A stretch of DNA of 64,000 nt from Gammaproteobacteria bacterium (lineage in GTDB: Bacteria > Pseudomonadota > Gammaproteobacteria > SZUA-152), in NCBI GenBank assembly GCA_021647705.1, contig JAKIUF010000020.1:1-64000 (forward strand). The letters run 5' to 3'. This document shows positions 47,029 through 59,196 of this stretch, piece by piece. The position numbers and the translations under genes are program-made. Under the pieces are notes generated by a model. It did not search any database. It saw only the letters and a list, made by a program, of their open reading frames with translations, and was not told the DNA's origin. Each line of letters begins with the position of its first letter. Position 1 is the stretch's first letter.

Positions 47029-47750
47029 ATTTGAGTATTGTTTATCGGCTCAAACTGCCATGTTGGTCCTGGTTGGTGACAAAATGTGTTGAGCAGATCT
47101 GTAAACCGTTCGCGCTGGATAGTTTCTGCTCCCAGGCTTTCGAGATGCAGGGAGTGGATTTGACAATCGATAACACCAAACCCCCAGTGTGCCAATTGTT
47201 GTGTCAACGTAATAAAGGCGACCTTGGAAGCATCACTACGGCGTGTGAACATGGATTCACCAAAAAATACCCGGCCAATGGCGACACCGTACAGGCCGCC
47301 CACTAATTGTCCTTCATGCCAGCATTCTACAGAGTGTGCATGCCCTTGATCATGTAACTGTTGATAGGCCCGTTTCATGTCGCGGGTGATCCAGGTGCCG
47401 GGTTGTGTTTCATAGTCGCGTGGATGGCTACAGGCTTTGATGACATCAGCAAAGGCTTGGTCGAGAGTAATCGTGAAGGATTGTTTGCGCAGCGTTTTAC
47501 GCAGACTGCGGGAAATTTTGAGGTGTTGTGGAAACAGGACTGCACGCGGGTTGGGTGCCCACCATAAAATCGGCTGCCCTTCATTGTACCAGGGGAAAAT
47601 ACCCATCCGGTAGGCTGCAAGTAATCGTTGAGGTTTGAGATCCCCGCCGATGGCGAGCAGGCCGTCGGGCTCATCCAGTGCGAGGTTAACGTCCGGAAAA
47701 TCAAGGTTGTTGCTTCGGGAATCGATCCAGTAGGGGGCCAGACCGCGCAT
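47025..47750 (-). CDS. aat: Leucyl/phenylalanyl-tRNA--protein transferase Aat
   Basis: Adds Leu or Phe to proteins starting with Lys or Arg, again for ClpS/ClpAP. 241 residues. FPDVNLALDEPDGLLAIGGD, MGIFPWYNEGQPILWWAPNP and SVECWHEGQLVGGLYGVAIG followed by RVFFGESMF are the characteristic blocks. Coupled to bpt. With clpS and clpA 4 kb away, this cell encodes the full L/F and D/E bacterial N-degron pathway except clpP in one region. Confidence 0.96.
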   Translation of the reverse strand: MRGLAPYWIDSRSNNLDFPDVNLALDEPDGLLAIGGDLKPQRLLAAYRMGIFPWYNEGQPILWWAPNPRAVLFPQHLKISRSLRKTLRKQSFTITLDQAFADVIKACSHPRDYETQPGTWITRDMKRAYQQLHDQGHAHSVECWHEGQLVGGLYGVAIGRVFFGESMFTRRSDASKVAFITLTQQLAHWGFGVIDCQIHSLHLESLGAETIQRERFTDLLNTFCHQPGPTWQFEPINNTQI

Positions 47751-47837
47751 GATTGCTCCTAGTTATTCGTTGATGAGACGTTAATGTGGGACAAAATTGT
47801 GAGACAGAGTGTAGCTTGTTGTTGTTCCGTTGCCGAG

Positions 47838-48977
47838 TCATTTGAAGGGCGAGTGTTTGTGCAAGCCGTTGATGTAATGCTGAACACCCTGGGTTTCTTC
47901 CTGTAAAAAATCTGCGATGGCTGCACGAAACCGGGGGTCGGCGATCCAGTGGGCTGACCAAGTGGCAGTGGGCAGAAAACCGCGACTGATTTTATGTTCG
48001 CCCTGGGCTCCGGGGTCAAAGCATTGCAGGTGATGCTCAATGCAGTATTCCAGTCCTTGGTAATAACAAGCCTCAAAATGCAGGTTTTGAAAATGGGTAT
48101 CGCAGCCCCAGTGGCGACCATAAAGCGTAGTGTCATCACGAAAACAAATGGCACTGGCTACCGCATTGCCCTGATGTTCGGCGAGAATAACGATAAGTTG
48201 TTGTGGCAATGTGCGGCTGATTTCACGAAAAAAATCCAGGCTTAAGGTGGCGTAACCGCTGAGCCGGTCAAAGGTGGAGCAATAATGCCGATGCACGGTT
48301 CGCCATTGCTCGTCGCTGAGCTCATTACCATACAAGCGTTGTACAGTGATGCCAGCTTCCGTTACTGCTCGTCGTTCACGACGAATTTTTTTGCGTTTAC
48401 TGGAAGTGAAACGGTCGAGGTAATCGTCAAAATCGCGGTAGTTTTCAGTGTCGGGAAGGTTATGCCAGTGAAACTGGTAACCTAATCGTGGTAGTAATCC
48501 CTGCTGGGTGAGTTGTTGTAAATCATCCTGATGTGGAAACAGGAAGTGCAGGGAAGACACCTTTTTTTGTCTGGCGTGCTCCAGCGCGCACTGGATCAAT
48601 TGCGCAGAAACTTTGTCGCGATCTGCGTGTGGTGCGATTAACAGGCGTGGCCCGCTGGCGGGTGTGTAAGGAATGGCAACGACCAGCTTGGGGTAATAAT
48701 CTAGCCCGTTGCGTTGGTAAGCCTCGGCCCAGGCCCAGTCAAAAACCAGTTCGCCGTATGCGTTGGTTTTTAAATATTGTGGCACTGCGCCGAGCAGTGT
48801 TTTATCTTCATAAAGCAAAATGTGCTGTGGAATCCAGCCTGTCGCTTTGCCGACGCAATGATGTTTTTCCAGGGCACTGAGAAATTCGTGCCGCAAAAAA
48901 GGCACTTGTGTTCCGTGTAATGCATTCCATTTGTTACTTGAAACTTCGTTTAGGTTGCCGATAATAGTGCTGTGCAT
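47838..48977 (-). CDS. Peptidogalycan-type / GNAT-fold acyltransferase (COG3146-like)
   Basis: 379 residues from the ATG chosen; a GTG five codons upstream is possible. It belongs to the family with WNALHGTQVPFLRHEFLSAL at the start, VFDWAWAEAYQRNGLDYYPK, PYTPASGPRLL, SSLHFLFPHQDD, and GCDTHFQNLHFEACYYQGLE near the end, followed by FDPGAQGEHKISRGF. These proteins have a doubled GNAT/FemAB-like fold; substrate and reaction are not established. It often neighbours aat in proteobacteria, so a link to the aminoacyl-tRNA-using enzymes beside it is conceivable but unproven. Confidence 0.82.
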   Translation of the reverse strand: MHSTIIGNLNEVSSNKWNALHGTQVPFLRHEFLSALEKHHCVGKATGWIPQHILLYEDKTLLGAVPQYLKTNAYGELVFDWAWAEAYQRNGLDYYPKLVVAIPYTPASGPRLLIAPHADRDKVSAQLIQCALEHARQKKVSSLHFLFPHQDDLQQLTQQGLLPRLGYQFHWHNLPDTENYRDFDDYLDRFTSSKRKKIRRERRAVTEAGITVQRLYGNELSDEQWRTVHRHYCSTFDRLSGYATLSLDFFREISRTLPQQLIVILAEHQGNAVASAICFRDDTTLYGRHWGCDTHFQNLHFEACYYQGLEYCIEHHLQCFDPGAQGEHKISRGFLPTATWSAHWIADPRFRAAIADFLQEETQGVQHYINGLHKHSPFK

Positions 48978-49026
48978 GGCTGTACTGTACACGAGGCTAA
49001 ATCATTTATGGATCATAGGTGAGGAA

Positions 49027-49704
49027 ATGACGGCAAAAGAACTGGCGCTAGAGATAGGTGATAACCTGCAGTTACAGTTTGCGGGTGATGATGAAACTCG
49101 TTATTTCGCCAGAGTGATCGGGTATTTGCCTGGGCAGAGTTTGGTTGTCAGTACGCCGAAAGTGGATGGGCATACGATACCGGTCAGTGAGGGCAAAAAA
49201 GCAGTTGTGCGCTTGATGTCGGGCAATAAAATTGTTGGCTTCAACGTCAGGGTGATTATGGTCAGCGTGCGTCCGTACGCGCATTTGCATTTGAGTTTCC
49301 CACAAAATGTACAGGTCGTCACTGTGCGCAAGGCATTGCGGGTAATGCTCAATATGACAGCTTCAGTACGGTCCTGCTTGCTCGACTCAGCCGAGATTGA
49401 TCCCGCATTGGAGCCACGGGCGGTGACCATTCAGGATATGAGCACCAGTGGCGCTTTGCTGATTGCGGATAAACCGCTGGCGGAAGAAGGACAATACATC
49501 TCCATCGCTTTGCGATTGGATGTGGCGGATAGTACAGAGGATATTTCTTTGCCCGCTATCGTGCGTAATATCCGCATCGAACGTGGTGAAAAGGCGGGGC
49601 AGCGCCATTTTCACCACGGTGTTGAATTACGGGTAGTGGATCGTGCGCAGTCGATACTGGTGCATGCGTTTGTGTATCAATGCATTGCCCGCGGGGAAGC
49701 CTGA
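49027..49704 (+). CDS. PilZ-domain c-di-GMP receptor, YcgR-like
   Basis: 225 residues: an N-terminal YcgR-type beta domain (DNLQLQFAGDDETRYFARVI) and a C-terminal PilZ domain. The c-di-GMP signature is complete: RKALR at about residues 103-107 gives the RxxxR-like arginines, and DMSTSG gives D/NxSxxG. Such proteins slow flagellar motors or modulate pilus or exopolysaccharide output on c-di-GMP binding. The ATG follows GGTGAGGA at 49018-49025. An upstream frame reaches 48931 but without family sequence. Convergent with trxB, no gap. Confidence 0.88.
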   Translation: MTAKELALEIGDNLQLQFAGDDETRYFARVIGYLPGQSLVVSTPKVDGHTIPVSEGKKAVVRLMSGNKIVGFNVRVIMVSVRPYAHLHLSFPQNVQVVTVRKALRVMLNMTASVRSCLLDSAEIDPALEPRAVTIQDMSTSGALLIADKPLAEEGQYISIALRLDVADSTEDISLPAIVRNIRIERGEKAGQRHFHHGVELRVVDRAQSILVHAFVYQCIARGEA

Positions 49705-51424
<1,720 letters not shown>

Positions 51425-52207
51425 TTATTTCCCTTCAGCCAAATTGTGGTGATAATTTTCCAATATGGCTAGAGACTTTTCCAGATGGTTAGTTGTTACC
51501 GATACAATTAATGGGAGATCATTTTTTTCAACACCAAGATAAAACTCTTTGGCAATAGGCCAGTATTCAATGATTTTGCTGACAGCCCTTTGGGGTTCAG
51601 CAGGGTATTTGTAGGCTCGGATGGTTTTCAGGTGGACCTCGAAATCTTTGATTGATTTTTCCAGTTGTTTGACATTGTTGTGGTCGGCAAACCCATCTCG
51701 AAAGGCAATGTAGTATTTCGTTGCCCGCTCAAGAAGAAAGGTCATTTTTTTGGTAACAATGAGCATTTTTTCTTTTTTATCTTTTGTATGGGTATATTTT
51801 TTAGCTAATGATTCTGCACCTTCTAATAATGTTTCACTGTAATCCAGCATTAATGCACCACGCTCATTAGTATAGGGTTGGGCTGTGGTTTCTTTGATTT
51901 CATCCAGAGTGAAGGACATGAACTTCACCATGCGTTGTTGTTTTTTATCTTTGGTGTTGGTGAGTATATTGATGTTTTTTTCTATTGAATCCAGTCCGTT
52001 TTTCAGATCGCGCTCAGATTGTTCGACACGAATTTCCTGGTGCAGATAAAAGTAAGCCTTGGCGACTTGTTGGCTGGCTATTTCAATGTCTTCCGCAGCC
52101 TCCAATTGTTGCAGGCTACGGATGTCAGCCGAGGACTGGCTCGAAAAAAACAAGAAAATAAACGTTATAAAAAATCCTTTCGGGGTAAATAATATTTTCT
52201 TTTTCAT
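51425..52207 (-). CDS. Secreted helical protein, PilJ-domain-like (second of pair)
   Basis: 260 residues, signal peptide ending about FLFFSSQSSA/DIRS, no later membrane span. Almost wholly helical and rich in Lys, Glu and Asn. It contains IEIASQQVAKAYFYLHQEIR early and LERATKYYIAFRDGFADHNN in the middle, which resemble the paired helices of PilJ-type sensor domains (SQR-x3-K-x-Y-x3-G), but with more divergence than its neighbour. No catalytic motif. The gene overlaps the upstream one by four bases, so the two products are probably made together and may form a complex. Function unknown. Confidence 0.7.
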   Translation of the reverse strand: MKKKILFTPKGFFITFIFLFFSSQSSADIRSLQQLEAAEDIEIASQQVAKAYFYLHQEIRVEQSERDLKNGLDSIEKNINILTNTKDKKQQRMVKFMSFTLDEIKETTAQPYTNERGALMLDYSETLLEGAESLAKKYTHTKDKKEKMLIVTKKMTFLLERATKYYIAFRDGFADHNNVKQLEKSIKDFEVHLKTIRAYKYPAEPQRAVSKIIEYWPIAKEFYLGVEKNDLPLIVSVTTNHLEKSLAILENYHHNLAEGK

Positions 52208-53004
52208 TCGATCAGCTCCTGTTCCAATTTTAATATTTTACGAATTTTATGAAATATTTTGCTCGCATTTTTTTCGGCCATGGTTGGCACAAACCGGCCA
52301 GATTCACTTGCCACCATAAACTCAAATACCTGGAAGTGTTTTTGGGTGGCTTTTAATTTGGTTTTTATTTCGGGAGAAACAAATTTGTCACTTGCTTTCA
52401 TTAATGTGCGATAAATTTTTTCATATTCATCCACTATTTCTTGGACTTCTTCGTAATAATTGTTATCAGCAACACCCCAGGCTTTCATCATATAAATTGC
52501 CGCCAGCCGTTGGGAATTCATGCCCAATTCGGCGATTAGCACCATATTATGTTCACCCTCTATTTTAGAGTCTTCGGCTAAATCTTCCGCGAGCCTTTCG
52601 CAACGGCGGGAAAATATTTCTACTTCTCTACGCAGTTGGGCCATATGTTTTTGGGTGGGGTTTGCCAGTAGTTTTGGTTTGACTTTTTTCCAGAGACCTT
52701 CAAGCTCATGAATTTCGTCATCTAATCTTTTTTTAAGGTGACGGTTTTTCAGGTTGGTAATATATTGATCAATAACTTTCGTATTTTTTATCAGGTCGGC
52801 AGCAGGGTCGTGGTACGTCACTTTCATGCCGATGAGTGCGTAGTCCTTTAATATGCGTTGGGAATACATGCAGATATCTGCGATTTCATGAACATCCTGG
52901 GCGGATGCTGTCATCGCTGATGCATCATGAACCGGGTACATTACTTGCAGAGCAAGAACCAGCCCGACAAGTCCGTTTAGTACACCGCTGAAATGCTGTT
53001 TCAT
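52204..53004 (-). CDS. Secreted helical protein, PilJ-domain-like (first of pair)
   Basis: 266 residues with a signal peptide ending HDASA/MTASAQ. It carries two copies of a PilJ-type helix motif: ICMYSQRILKDYALIGM near residue 47 and LGMNSQRLAAIYMMKAWG near residue 163, each followed by about 80 residues of helix. Normally this domain is the periplasmic input module of PilJ-type chemoreceptors or kinases. Here there is no transmembrane helix after the domain and no signalling output, so it would be a free periplasmic or secreted two-domain protein. Low-GC codon use relative to neighbours suggests transfer. The ATG lies in a 265-base AT-rich leader with no clear promoter. Confidence 0.72.
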   Translation of the reverse strand: MKQHFSGVLNGLVGLVLALQVMYPVHDASAMTASAQDVHEIADICMYSQRILKDYALIGMKVTYHDPAADLIKNTKVIDQYITNLKNRHLKKRLDDEIHELEGLWKKVKPKLLANPTQKHMAQLRREVEIFSRRCERLAEDLAEDSKIEGEHNMVLIAELGMNSQRLAAIYMMKAWGVADNNYYEEVQEIVDEYEKIYRTLMKASDKFVSPEIKTKLKATQKHFQVFEFMVASESGRFVPTMAEKNASKIFHKIRKILKLEQELIE

Positions 53005-53269
53005 GATTCCCTTATAATGTTAATGGTTACGTGATGGCAAAAAATATCAGGACGTTTTCATTATTAGACCATCGAGATTCAATTATCGACCCGTGGAATA
53101 AAAGCTTAATTACTTATCTGTTATTTCCCCATTAACACTGTTGATAGCGATGTGTGCGAAAGCGGCATGGTTTGCTGTATGCAATGTTTTATTGAGGGTG
53201 TTGGTGATAACATGCGGCAAAATATTTTTTGATCGATTTTAATCAACAATAACAACGGACATTTTTATT

Positions 53270-54334
53270 ATGATCATCGGTATACCACGCGAAATCAGAG
53301 TATTGGAAGGTCGTGTCGGACTGACTCCCGCAGCAGCGGGTCAACTGGTGACACAGGGCCACGGAGTGCTAGTCGAACAGGGTGCCGGTGTGCTGAGTGG
53401 CTACTCCGACGATGCTTATCAGGCGGCAGGGGTGACGCTGGTGAAGGATGCAGCTGCGGTTTACGGCCAGGCTGAGATGGTTGTTAAAGTGAAAGAGCCG
53501 CAGCCGGAGGAAGTGGCGATGTTGCGCGAGGGACAGTTATTGTTCTCGTATTTGCATCTTGCTGCTGAGCCGGAATTGATGCGGAGTTTGCAAAAAAGCG
53601 GAGCCACTGCCGTGGCGTTTGAGACGGTGGAAACCGATCAACGGCAATTACCCTTGTTGGCACCCATGAGCGATATTGCCGGGCGGGTAGCCGTGCAGGT
53701 GGGTACACATCTGCTGCATCAGCCACAGGGTGGGCGTGGTATTTTACTGGGTGGTGTACCCGCGGCAGAACGCGGCAGCGTGGTGATATTGGGCGCGGGG
53801 GTGGCGGGCGGTAATGCGGCACTGCTGGCGGCGGCTATGGGTGCAGAGGTGAAGGTATTTGATCTTAATCGTGACAAATTGGCGCAGATGCGCGCGCTGG
53901 GTGACAACGTGACGGGCCTGCACCCATATCCTGATGCGCTGCATGAGGCGGCACTCAATGCTGATTTGCTCATTGGCGCGGTGCTGGTGACGGGCGAGCG
54001 TGCGCCGCACCTAGTGAGTGCTGGCACTGTCGCCGGGATGCGCGAGGGCAGTGTGATTATTGATATTTCCGTGGATCAGGGCGGTTGTATCGAGACCACA
54101 AAGCCCACGGACTACACTGATCCTGTGTTTGTGGTGGACGGAGTGGTCCATTTTGGTGTCACTAATATGCCCGGCGCAGTACCGCGTACGGCATCGCAGG
54201 CGCTGTCGGCGGCATTAACGCCCTGGGTTTCCCGTCTGGCGCAAGCAGATTGGCAACAAAATCCAGCGTTGGCGCGTGGTATCAATGTACAAAACGGAGA
54301 AGTAGTGCATCCAGCGCTGAAACAGGTAACATAA
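53270..54334 (+). CDS. ald: Alanine dehydrogenase
   Basis: NAD-dependent enzyme linking alanine and pyruvate/ammonia. 354 residues, slightly short of the usual 370. [44 protein letters not shown] (substrate His), the Rossmann motif [20 protein letters not shown], and [19 protein letters not shown] with [14 protein letters not shown] are typical of Ald. One contrast with enterics is that the spot before ftsK holds ald rather than lrp. The upstream region has TTGAT-N8-ATCAA (53230-53247), whose spacing fits no standard box. Confidence 0.93.
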   Translation: MIIGIPREIRVLEGRVGLTPAAAGQLVTQGHGVLVEQGAGVLSGYSDDAYQAAGVTLVKDAAAVYGQAEMVVKVKEPQPEEVAMLREGQLLFSYLHLAAEPELMRSLQKSGATAVAFETVETDQRQLPLLAPMSDIAGRVAVQVGTHLLHQPQGGRGILLGGVPAAERGSVVILGAGVAGGNAALLAAAMGAEVKVFDLNRDKLAQMRALGDNVTGLHPYPDALHEAALNADLLIGAVLVTGERAPHLVSAGTVAGMREGSVIIDISVDQGGCIETTKPTDYTDPVFVVDGVVHFGVTNMPGAVPRTASQALSAALTPWVSRLAQADWQQNPALARGINVQNGEVVHPALKQVT

Positions 54335-54365
54335 CGCTTCCCGGATTTATCAGTGGACGGCGACC

Positions 54366-56681
54366 GTGGCACACGTAAAAACATCGATTTCAAAAAGTAA
54401 GCAAAAAAATAGCACTCCCCTCGCAGCGCATATGATTCGCGGTTTGCGTGAGGGTGCGTTGATCATTTTTGGTACTATGGCCTTGTACCTGTTGGCCTCG
54501 CTCGGCACCTACGATGCGCAGGATCCCGGCTGGTCGCACAGCGAAACGGGCAATACCATCGTTAATGCGGGTGGTGTAGCGGGTGCGTGGTTCGCGGATA
54601 TTTTCCTCTTTTTGTTTGGTTACCTCGCTTATCTGGTGCCGGTGGGGGTGGCTTATTTGGGCTGGTTGCTGTTTACAGGGCGTAAACAGTCGGAAGCGGC
54701 GTTTGATCTGCGCCACGGAGCATTGCGCACGGCAGGGTTTTTCCTCACTTTGGGGGCGGGAACAGGGCTGGCCGAACTGCATTTTGCTGATTTTGCACAT
54801 TTGCCGGTGGGCCCGGGCGGCGTATTGGGCGATGTGGTGGGCTCGGGGTTGGTGAGTGTGGTTAATCCCCTAGGGGGAACGCTGTTTTTGTTGGCGTTAT
54901 TTCTCACGGGAGTGACTCTGTTGACCAGTCTGTCGTGGTTATGGCTGATGGATGTCATCGGGCGCGCCACTTTGAATGTCATTGCCCGGGTGCGTGAAGG
55001 ATTCTTCAATTTGCGTGATGAAATTGCGGGTCGTCGTGCCCGCCAAAAACGTGAAGCCACCATCAAAATTGATCAGAGCAAGGCCGCCGTGCGCAAGCCC
55101 TTACGCATTGAGCCGGTGATTAAACCGGTGGTCAAGGTGTCGGTGCGGGAAGAAAAAGAACGTCAGGTACCACTGTTTGATATGCCTGTGGAAGGCGGGT
55201 TGCCCGCGTTATCTCTGCTGGACCCGGCTGAGGAACGCAAGACCAATGTGTCTACCTCGGCGCTGGAGGCTATCTCCCGGCAAGTGGAATTGAAGCTGGC
55301 AGATTTTGGTGTGGAAGCACAGGTGGTGGAAGTGCATCCCGGCCCGGTGGTGACACGTTACGAGCTGGATCTTGCGCCGGGCCTCAAAGTGAGCAAAATC
55401 ACGAATCTGGCCAAGGATCTGGCGCGCTCGTTATCGGCCATTAGCGTACGTGTGGTGGAGGTGATTCCCGGTAAATCCACCATCGGTCTGGAGTTGCCCA
55501 ATGAACACCGCGAAATGGTACGCCTGTCTGAAATTATTAAATCCGAACAATACGAAAACGCAAATTCACCGTTGACCCTGGCGCTGGGTGTGGATATTTC
55601 CGGTACTGCCGTGGTAGCAGATTTGGCCAAAATGCCCCATTTGCTGGTGGCAGGCACTACCGGCTCGGGCAAGTCCGTGGGCCTTAATGCCATGGTGTTG
55701 AGTGTGTTGTACAACGCTACGCCCGGTGAAGTGCGAATGATCATGATTGATCCCAAGATGCTGGAACTGTCGGTGTACGAAGGTATTCCACACCTGCTGG
55801 CCCCTGTGGTGACGGATATGAAAGAGGCGGCCAATGCACTGCGCTGGTGTGTGGCGGAAATGGAGCGACGTTATAAACTTATGGCGCACATGGGGGTGCG
55901 TAACGTGGCGGGTTTTAATCGTAAGGTGAACGATGCCATTGAAGCGGGTGAACCGCTCAAAGATCCTTTTTTCAAACCCATTATGGAAGGCGACGAAAAA
56001 CTCCTGGAAACCATGCCACAGATCGTGGTGGTGGTGGATGAGCTGGCCGACATGATGATGACTGTGGGCAAAAAGGTGGAAGAACTTATCGCCCGCCTCG
56101 CACAAAAAGCCCGTGCTGCCAGTATGCATCTGATCCTGGCGACGCAACGTCCTTCAGTGGATGTGCTCACTGGATTGATCAAGGCTAACATTCCCACGCG
56201 CATGGCCTTTCAGGTATCGGCCAAAGTGGACTCGCGCACCATTCTTGATCAGGGCGGTGCCGAGCAGTTGCTGGGTCATGGCGATATGCTTTATCTGCCA
56301 CCGGGCATTAGCATTCCCACCCGTGTACACGGTGCATTTGTGTCAGATGCCGAGGTACATCGCGTTGTAGCCGACTGGCGAAGCCGGGGTGAACCCCAAT
56401 ATATTGACGAAGTGCTGGAAGGTCCGGCTGTGGGTACCGACATGGGGGGGATGCCGGGCGAAACGGATGAGAATGCCGAGATGGATGCTCTCTACGACGA
56501 AGCCGTGCGCATTGTCACGGAGACGCGCAAGGCTTCTATTTCCAGTGTGCAGCGTCGTTTGCGTATTGGTTATAATCGTGCCGCGCGCATGGTGGAGGAA
56601 ATGGAACGTACCGGTGTAGTCGGGCCGGTGCAAACAAACGGTATGCGCGAGGTGATTGCGCCGCCACCGCCTGTGGATTGA
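54366..56681 (+). CDS. ftsK: DNA translocase FtsK
   Basis: Septal DNA pump that clears chromosomes and activates XerCD at dif. 771 residues, the short form without the very long Pro/Gln linker of E. coli. Four membrane spans lie in the first 195 residues, then a linker of about 120 residues. The motor follows, with Walker [19 protein letters not shown], Walker [15 protein letters not shown] and [20 protein letters not shown]. The C-terminal gamma winged helix is intact ([20 protein letters not shown]), so KOPS reading is expected. The start is a GTG at 54366; an ATG at 54432 is possible. Confidence 0.96.
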   Translation: MAHVKTSISKSKQKNSTPLAAHMIRGLREGALIIFGTMALYLLASLGTYDAQDPGWSHSETGNTIVNAGGVAGAWFADIFLFLFGYLAYLVPVGVAYLGWLLFTGRKQSEAAFDLRHGALRTAGFFLTLGAGTGLAELHFADFAHLPVGPGGVLGDVVGSGLVSVVNPLGGTLFLLALFLTGVTLLTSLSWLWLMDVIGRATLNVIARVREGFFNLRDEIAGRRARQKREATIKIDQSKAAVRKPLRIEPVIKPVVKVSVREEKERQVPLFDMPVEGGLPALSLLDPAEERKTNVSTSALEAISRQVELKLADFGVEAQVVEVHPGPVVTRYELDLAPGLKVSKITNLAKDLARSLSAISVRVVEVIPGKSTIGLELPNEHREMVRLSEIIKSEQYENANSPLTLALGVDISGTAVVADLAKMPHLLVAGTTGSGKSVGLNAMVLSVLYNATPGEVRMIMIDPKMLELSVYEGIPHLLAPVVTDMKEAANALRWCVAEMERRYKLMAHMGVRNVAGFNRKVNDAIEAGEPLKDPFFKPIMEGDEKLLETMPQIVVVVDELADMMMTVGKKVEELIARLAQKARAASMHLILATQRPSVDVLTGLIKANIPTRMAFQVSAKVDSRTILDQGGAEQLLGHGDMLYLPPGISIPTRVHGAFVSDAEVHRVVADWRSRGEPQYIDEVLEGPAVGTDMGGMPGETDENAEMDALYDEAVRIVTETRKASISSVQRRLRIGYNRAARMVEEMERTGVVGPVQTNGMREVIAPPPPVD

Positions 56682-56761
56682 TGTTTTGCACAGGATTAAT
56701 AAGGTTTTGAAAATAATTTCTTTTGCTGTTAATAGGTAGCTACATAGCATTAGCCGGGTAA

Positions 56762-56788
56762 GGTGGAACCGCTGCGCTTGTTCCACCC
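56762..56788 (-). repeat. REP-like hairpin, GGTGGAAC type, degenerate, ftsK|lolA
   Basis: GGTGGAAC-CGCTGCGCTT-GTTCCACC. On the reverse strand it matches the other units, but the GTAGG head is reduced to AAGGG. The 390-base ftsK-lolA gap contains this unit and the composite CGCAGAG repeat (56893-57003). The 100 bases between them show nothing recognisable. Confidence 0.65.
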
Positions 56789-56892
56789 TTGTACGGTTTT
56801 ACGTTGTGTAAATCGAACGGAACAAAAAAACCTATAAACACTCCAACTTCACCATCTTTTCAGGCAAGCGTTCCGGTTATATAGTGACTTTG

Positions 56893-57003
56893 ACGAGTGG
56901 CGCGTTATAAACGCAGAAGTCGCAAAGACGCAGAGAAAAACACTAAAAACTTTTCATCCTCTGTGTTAAATACACGGTGATTTTTTAAAAGTAGGTGTTT
57001 TTC
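56893..57003. repeat. Composite CGCAGAG repeat, ftsK|lolA copy
   Basis: Same unit as 20652-20806: ACGAGTGGCGCGTTATAAAC, CGCAGAAGTCGCAAAGACGC, AGAGAAAAACACTAAAAAC, CCTCTGTGTTAAATAC, CGGTGATTTTTTAAAA. Only about three irregular repeat units here, against eight in the other copy. It ends about 70 bases before lolA and may place a hairpin in the lolA leader. Confidence 0.78.
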
Positions 57004-57071
57004 GTCGGAATCCAGATTGATGGTAAAGTGATGCACGTCAGTCAAACAGATTTGGAGCAAATTGAGGCAGA

Positions 57072-57776
57072 ATGATTATGTATGTTAGCAGAAAGTTTTT
57101 TCTAGGCCGGTTTTTTTGCTCAGGCATAAGCAAATGCCCGCATGTAAAAATATTGATAGTAATTTGTTTGTCGGCTTTGATATCAACTCCATTACTGGCT
57201 GATCCGGCCAGCGATCGCCTCAATGCTTTTTTTGCCACAAAAGGTGCTATGCGCGCTGATTTTATACAAACAGTGCAGGGCGCAGCTTTTGTTCAGCCGG
57301 AAGAATCACGCGGTACGTTGTTGATGCAACGTCCCGGCAAGTTTCGTTGGGACTACCGGCTGCCCTATGAGCAACAAATTATTGCCGATGGCAAACAGTT
57401 GTGGATTTATGATGTGGACCTGGAACAGGTCATCGTCAAGCCTTTGGACAAAGCGCTGGGAGATACTCCGGCGTTGTTGCTGAGTGGTGATGGAGGGGTG
57501 GAACAGCGCTTTGACATCAAGGCGTTGCCGGACCGGGATGATGGCCTGTTATGGATGCAGTTGTTACCCAAGCAGGCAGATGCCGGCTTTACCACCGTAA
57601 AACTCGGTTTTGATAAACAACACCTGCGCAGCATGGAACTGGTGGACGGCTTTGAACAGATTACAAAACTGGTTTTTAGTAATGTGGAAACCGGGATTAA
57701 GTTACCCGCTAATAGTTTCGACTTTGTACCACCCAAAGGCGTCGATATTATCGGTGGGGAAGCAGAGGGAAGATAA
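57072..57776 (+). CDS. lolA: Outer-membrane lipoprotein carrier LolA
   Basis: Periplasmic chaperone that takes lipoproteins from LolCDE to LolB. 234 residues with an unusually long N-terminal part before the signal-peptide core; hydrophobic ILIVICLSALISTPLLA/DPA is the likely signal and cut site. The mature protein has MRADFIQTVQGAA, RGTLLMQRPGKFRWDYRLPY (typical LolA) and LWIYDVDLEQVIVKPLDKAL. A later start is possible, e.g. inside the extension, but no ATG with a ribosome site was found between. Follows ftsK as in gammaproteobacteria. Confidence 0.93.
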   Translation: MIMYVSRKFFLGRFFCSGISKCPHVKILIVICLSALISTPLLADPASDRLNAFFATKGAMRADFIQTVQGAAFVQPEESRGTLLMQRPGKFRWDYRLPYEQQIIADGKQLWIYDVDLEQVIVKPLDKALGDTPALLLSGDGGVEQRFDIKALPDRDDGLLWMQLLPKQADAGFTTVKLGFDKQHLRSMELVDGFEQITKLVFSNVETGIKLPANSFDFVPPKGVDIIGGEAEGR

Positions 57777-57824
57777 AGGGGGGCGTATAGCGGTTCCTTT
57801 TTTGATCCCTATTTATAGTTATTT

Positions 57825-59162
57825 ATGCACGACCTCTTCTCCCAATCTGATGATCCACTGAGCCATCCACTGGCCGACCGTATGCGTCCGCGTGAGTTAT
57901 CGGAGTATTGCGGACAATCACACCTGTTAGCTGAGGGTAAGCCGTTACGCCTAGCCATTGAATCAGACAAGCTGCATTCCATGGTGTTTTGGGGGCCACC
58001 AGGCACTGGAAAAACGACGCTGGCGCGGATGATTGCACGGCGTGCTGCGGCGGAATTTATCAGCCTCTCGGCAGTGCTTTCAGGGGTGAAAGATATCCGT
58101 GCCGCTATCGACATGGCACAACGTCTACGCAATGAGCAAGGCCGGGCCACCGTGTTGTTTGTGGATGAAGTGCATCGTTTTAACAAATCCCAGCAAGATG
58201 CTTTTTTGCCCTTTGTGGAAGATGGCACGGTCACTTTTATCGGTGCCACCACAGAAAACCCTTCGTTTGAGTTAAACAATGCATTGCTGTCGCGGACACG
58301 GGTGTATGTACTCAAATCCCTGAGTGTCGAAGAAATTCGTGAGGTGGTTAATCGTGCATTAGCGGACACGGAACGTGGCCTGGGCAAGCGTCATTTGCAA
58401 GTGGATGATGCGATGCGCGACTTGCTGGCGCAGGCCGCTGATGGTGATGCACGACGTGCGCTCAATTTATTGGAGATCGCCGCTGATCTGACTGAGCCTG
58501 ATGAACAGGGTGAAGAACGTATCACACAAACCTTGTTGACCGAAGTGCTCGCGGGTGGCCTGCGGCGCTTTGATAAAGGAGGGGAGGCTTTTTACGACCA
58601 GATTTCTGCGATGCACAAATCCGTGCGCGGCTCCAATCCTGATGCTGCGTTATACTGGATGACCCGCATGCTGGATGGCGGCTGTGACCCTTTGTACGTC
58701 GCGCGCCGCATTGTGCGTATGGCGTCGGAAGATATTGGCAATGCGGACCCGCGTGGTTTGCAGTTAGCGCTTAATGCTTGGGATACGCAAGAGCGACTGG
58801 GTAGCCCTGAAGGTGAGTTGGCGCTGGCACAGGCCGTGGTGTATCTGGCCTGCGCACCCAAAAGCAATGCCGTGTATATGGCTTTCAATGCCGCCATGCG
58901 TGATGCCCGCAATGAAGGGTCTCAGGACGTGCCGTTGCACCTGCGCAACGCACCGACAAAATTAATGAAAGAGCTGGATTATGGTAAGGAATATCGTTAC
59001 TCCCATGATGAAGCCGACGGCTTTTCCGCAGGCGAGAAATACTTCCCGGAGGTTTTAGGGGAGAGGATATACTATCATCCTGTAGGGCGTGGGTTGGAAA
59101 TAAAGATTAGTGAACGTCTGAGTTATTTACGCAAGTTGAATCGAGAAGCAACAGACGAATGA
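57825..59162 (+). CDS. rarA: Replication-associated recombination protein RarA
   Basis: AAA+ clamp-loader-like ATPase (MgsA/WRNIP1 family) acting at stalled forks. 445 residues. [20 protein letters not shown], Walker [15 protein letters not shown] (residues 57-70), Walker [16 protein letters not shown], sensor I region [20 protein letters not shown], then the C-terminal tetramerisation domain with [20 protein letters not shown] and [19 protein letters not shown]. It lies 48 bases after lolA in the conserved order. Confidence 0.96.
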   Translation: MHDLFSQSDDPLSHPLADRMRPRELSEYCGQSHLLAEGKPLRLAIESDKLHSMVFWGPPGTGKTTLARMIARRAAAEFISLSAVLSGVKDIRAAIDMAQRLRNEQGRATVLFVDEVHRFNKSQQDAFLPFVEDGTVTFIGATTENPSFELNNALLSRTRVYVLKSLSVEEIREVVNRALADTERGLGKRHLQVDDAMRDLLAQAADGDARRALNLLEIAADLTEPDEQGEERITQTLLTEVLAGGLRRFDKGGEAFYDQISAMHKSVRGSNPDAALYWMTRMLDGGCDPLYVARRIVRMASEDIGNADPRGLQLALNAWDTQERLGSPEGELALAQAVVYLACAPKSNAVYMAFNAAMRDARNEGSQDVPLHLRNAPTKLMKELDYGKEYRYSHDEADGFSAGEKYFPEVLGERIYYHPVGRGLEIKISERLSYLRKLNREATDE

Positions 59163-59196
59163 AATCAAACATGAATATACAGGGAGTTTTACACCC

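Noticed and set aside
53230-53247. TTGAT...ATCAA palindrome upstream of ald as an FNR box
   Set aside because: The spacer is 8 bases instead of 4, so it does not match FNR/Anr; likely chance in AT-rich DNA.
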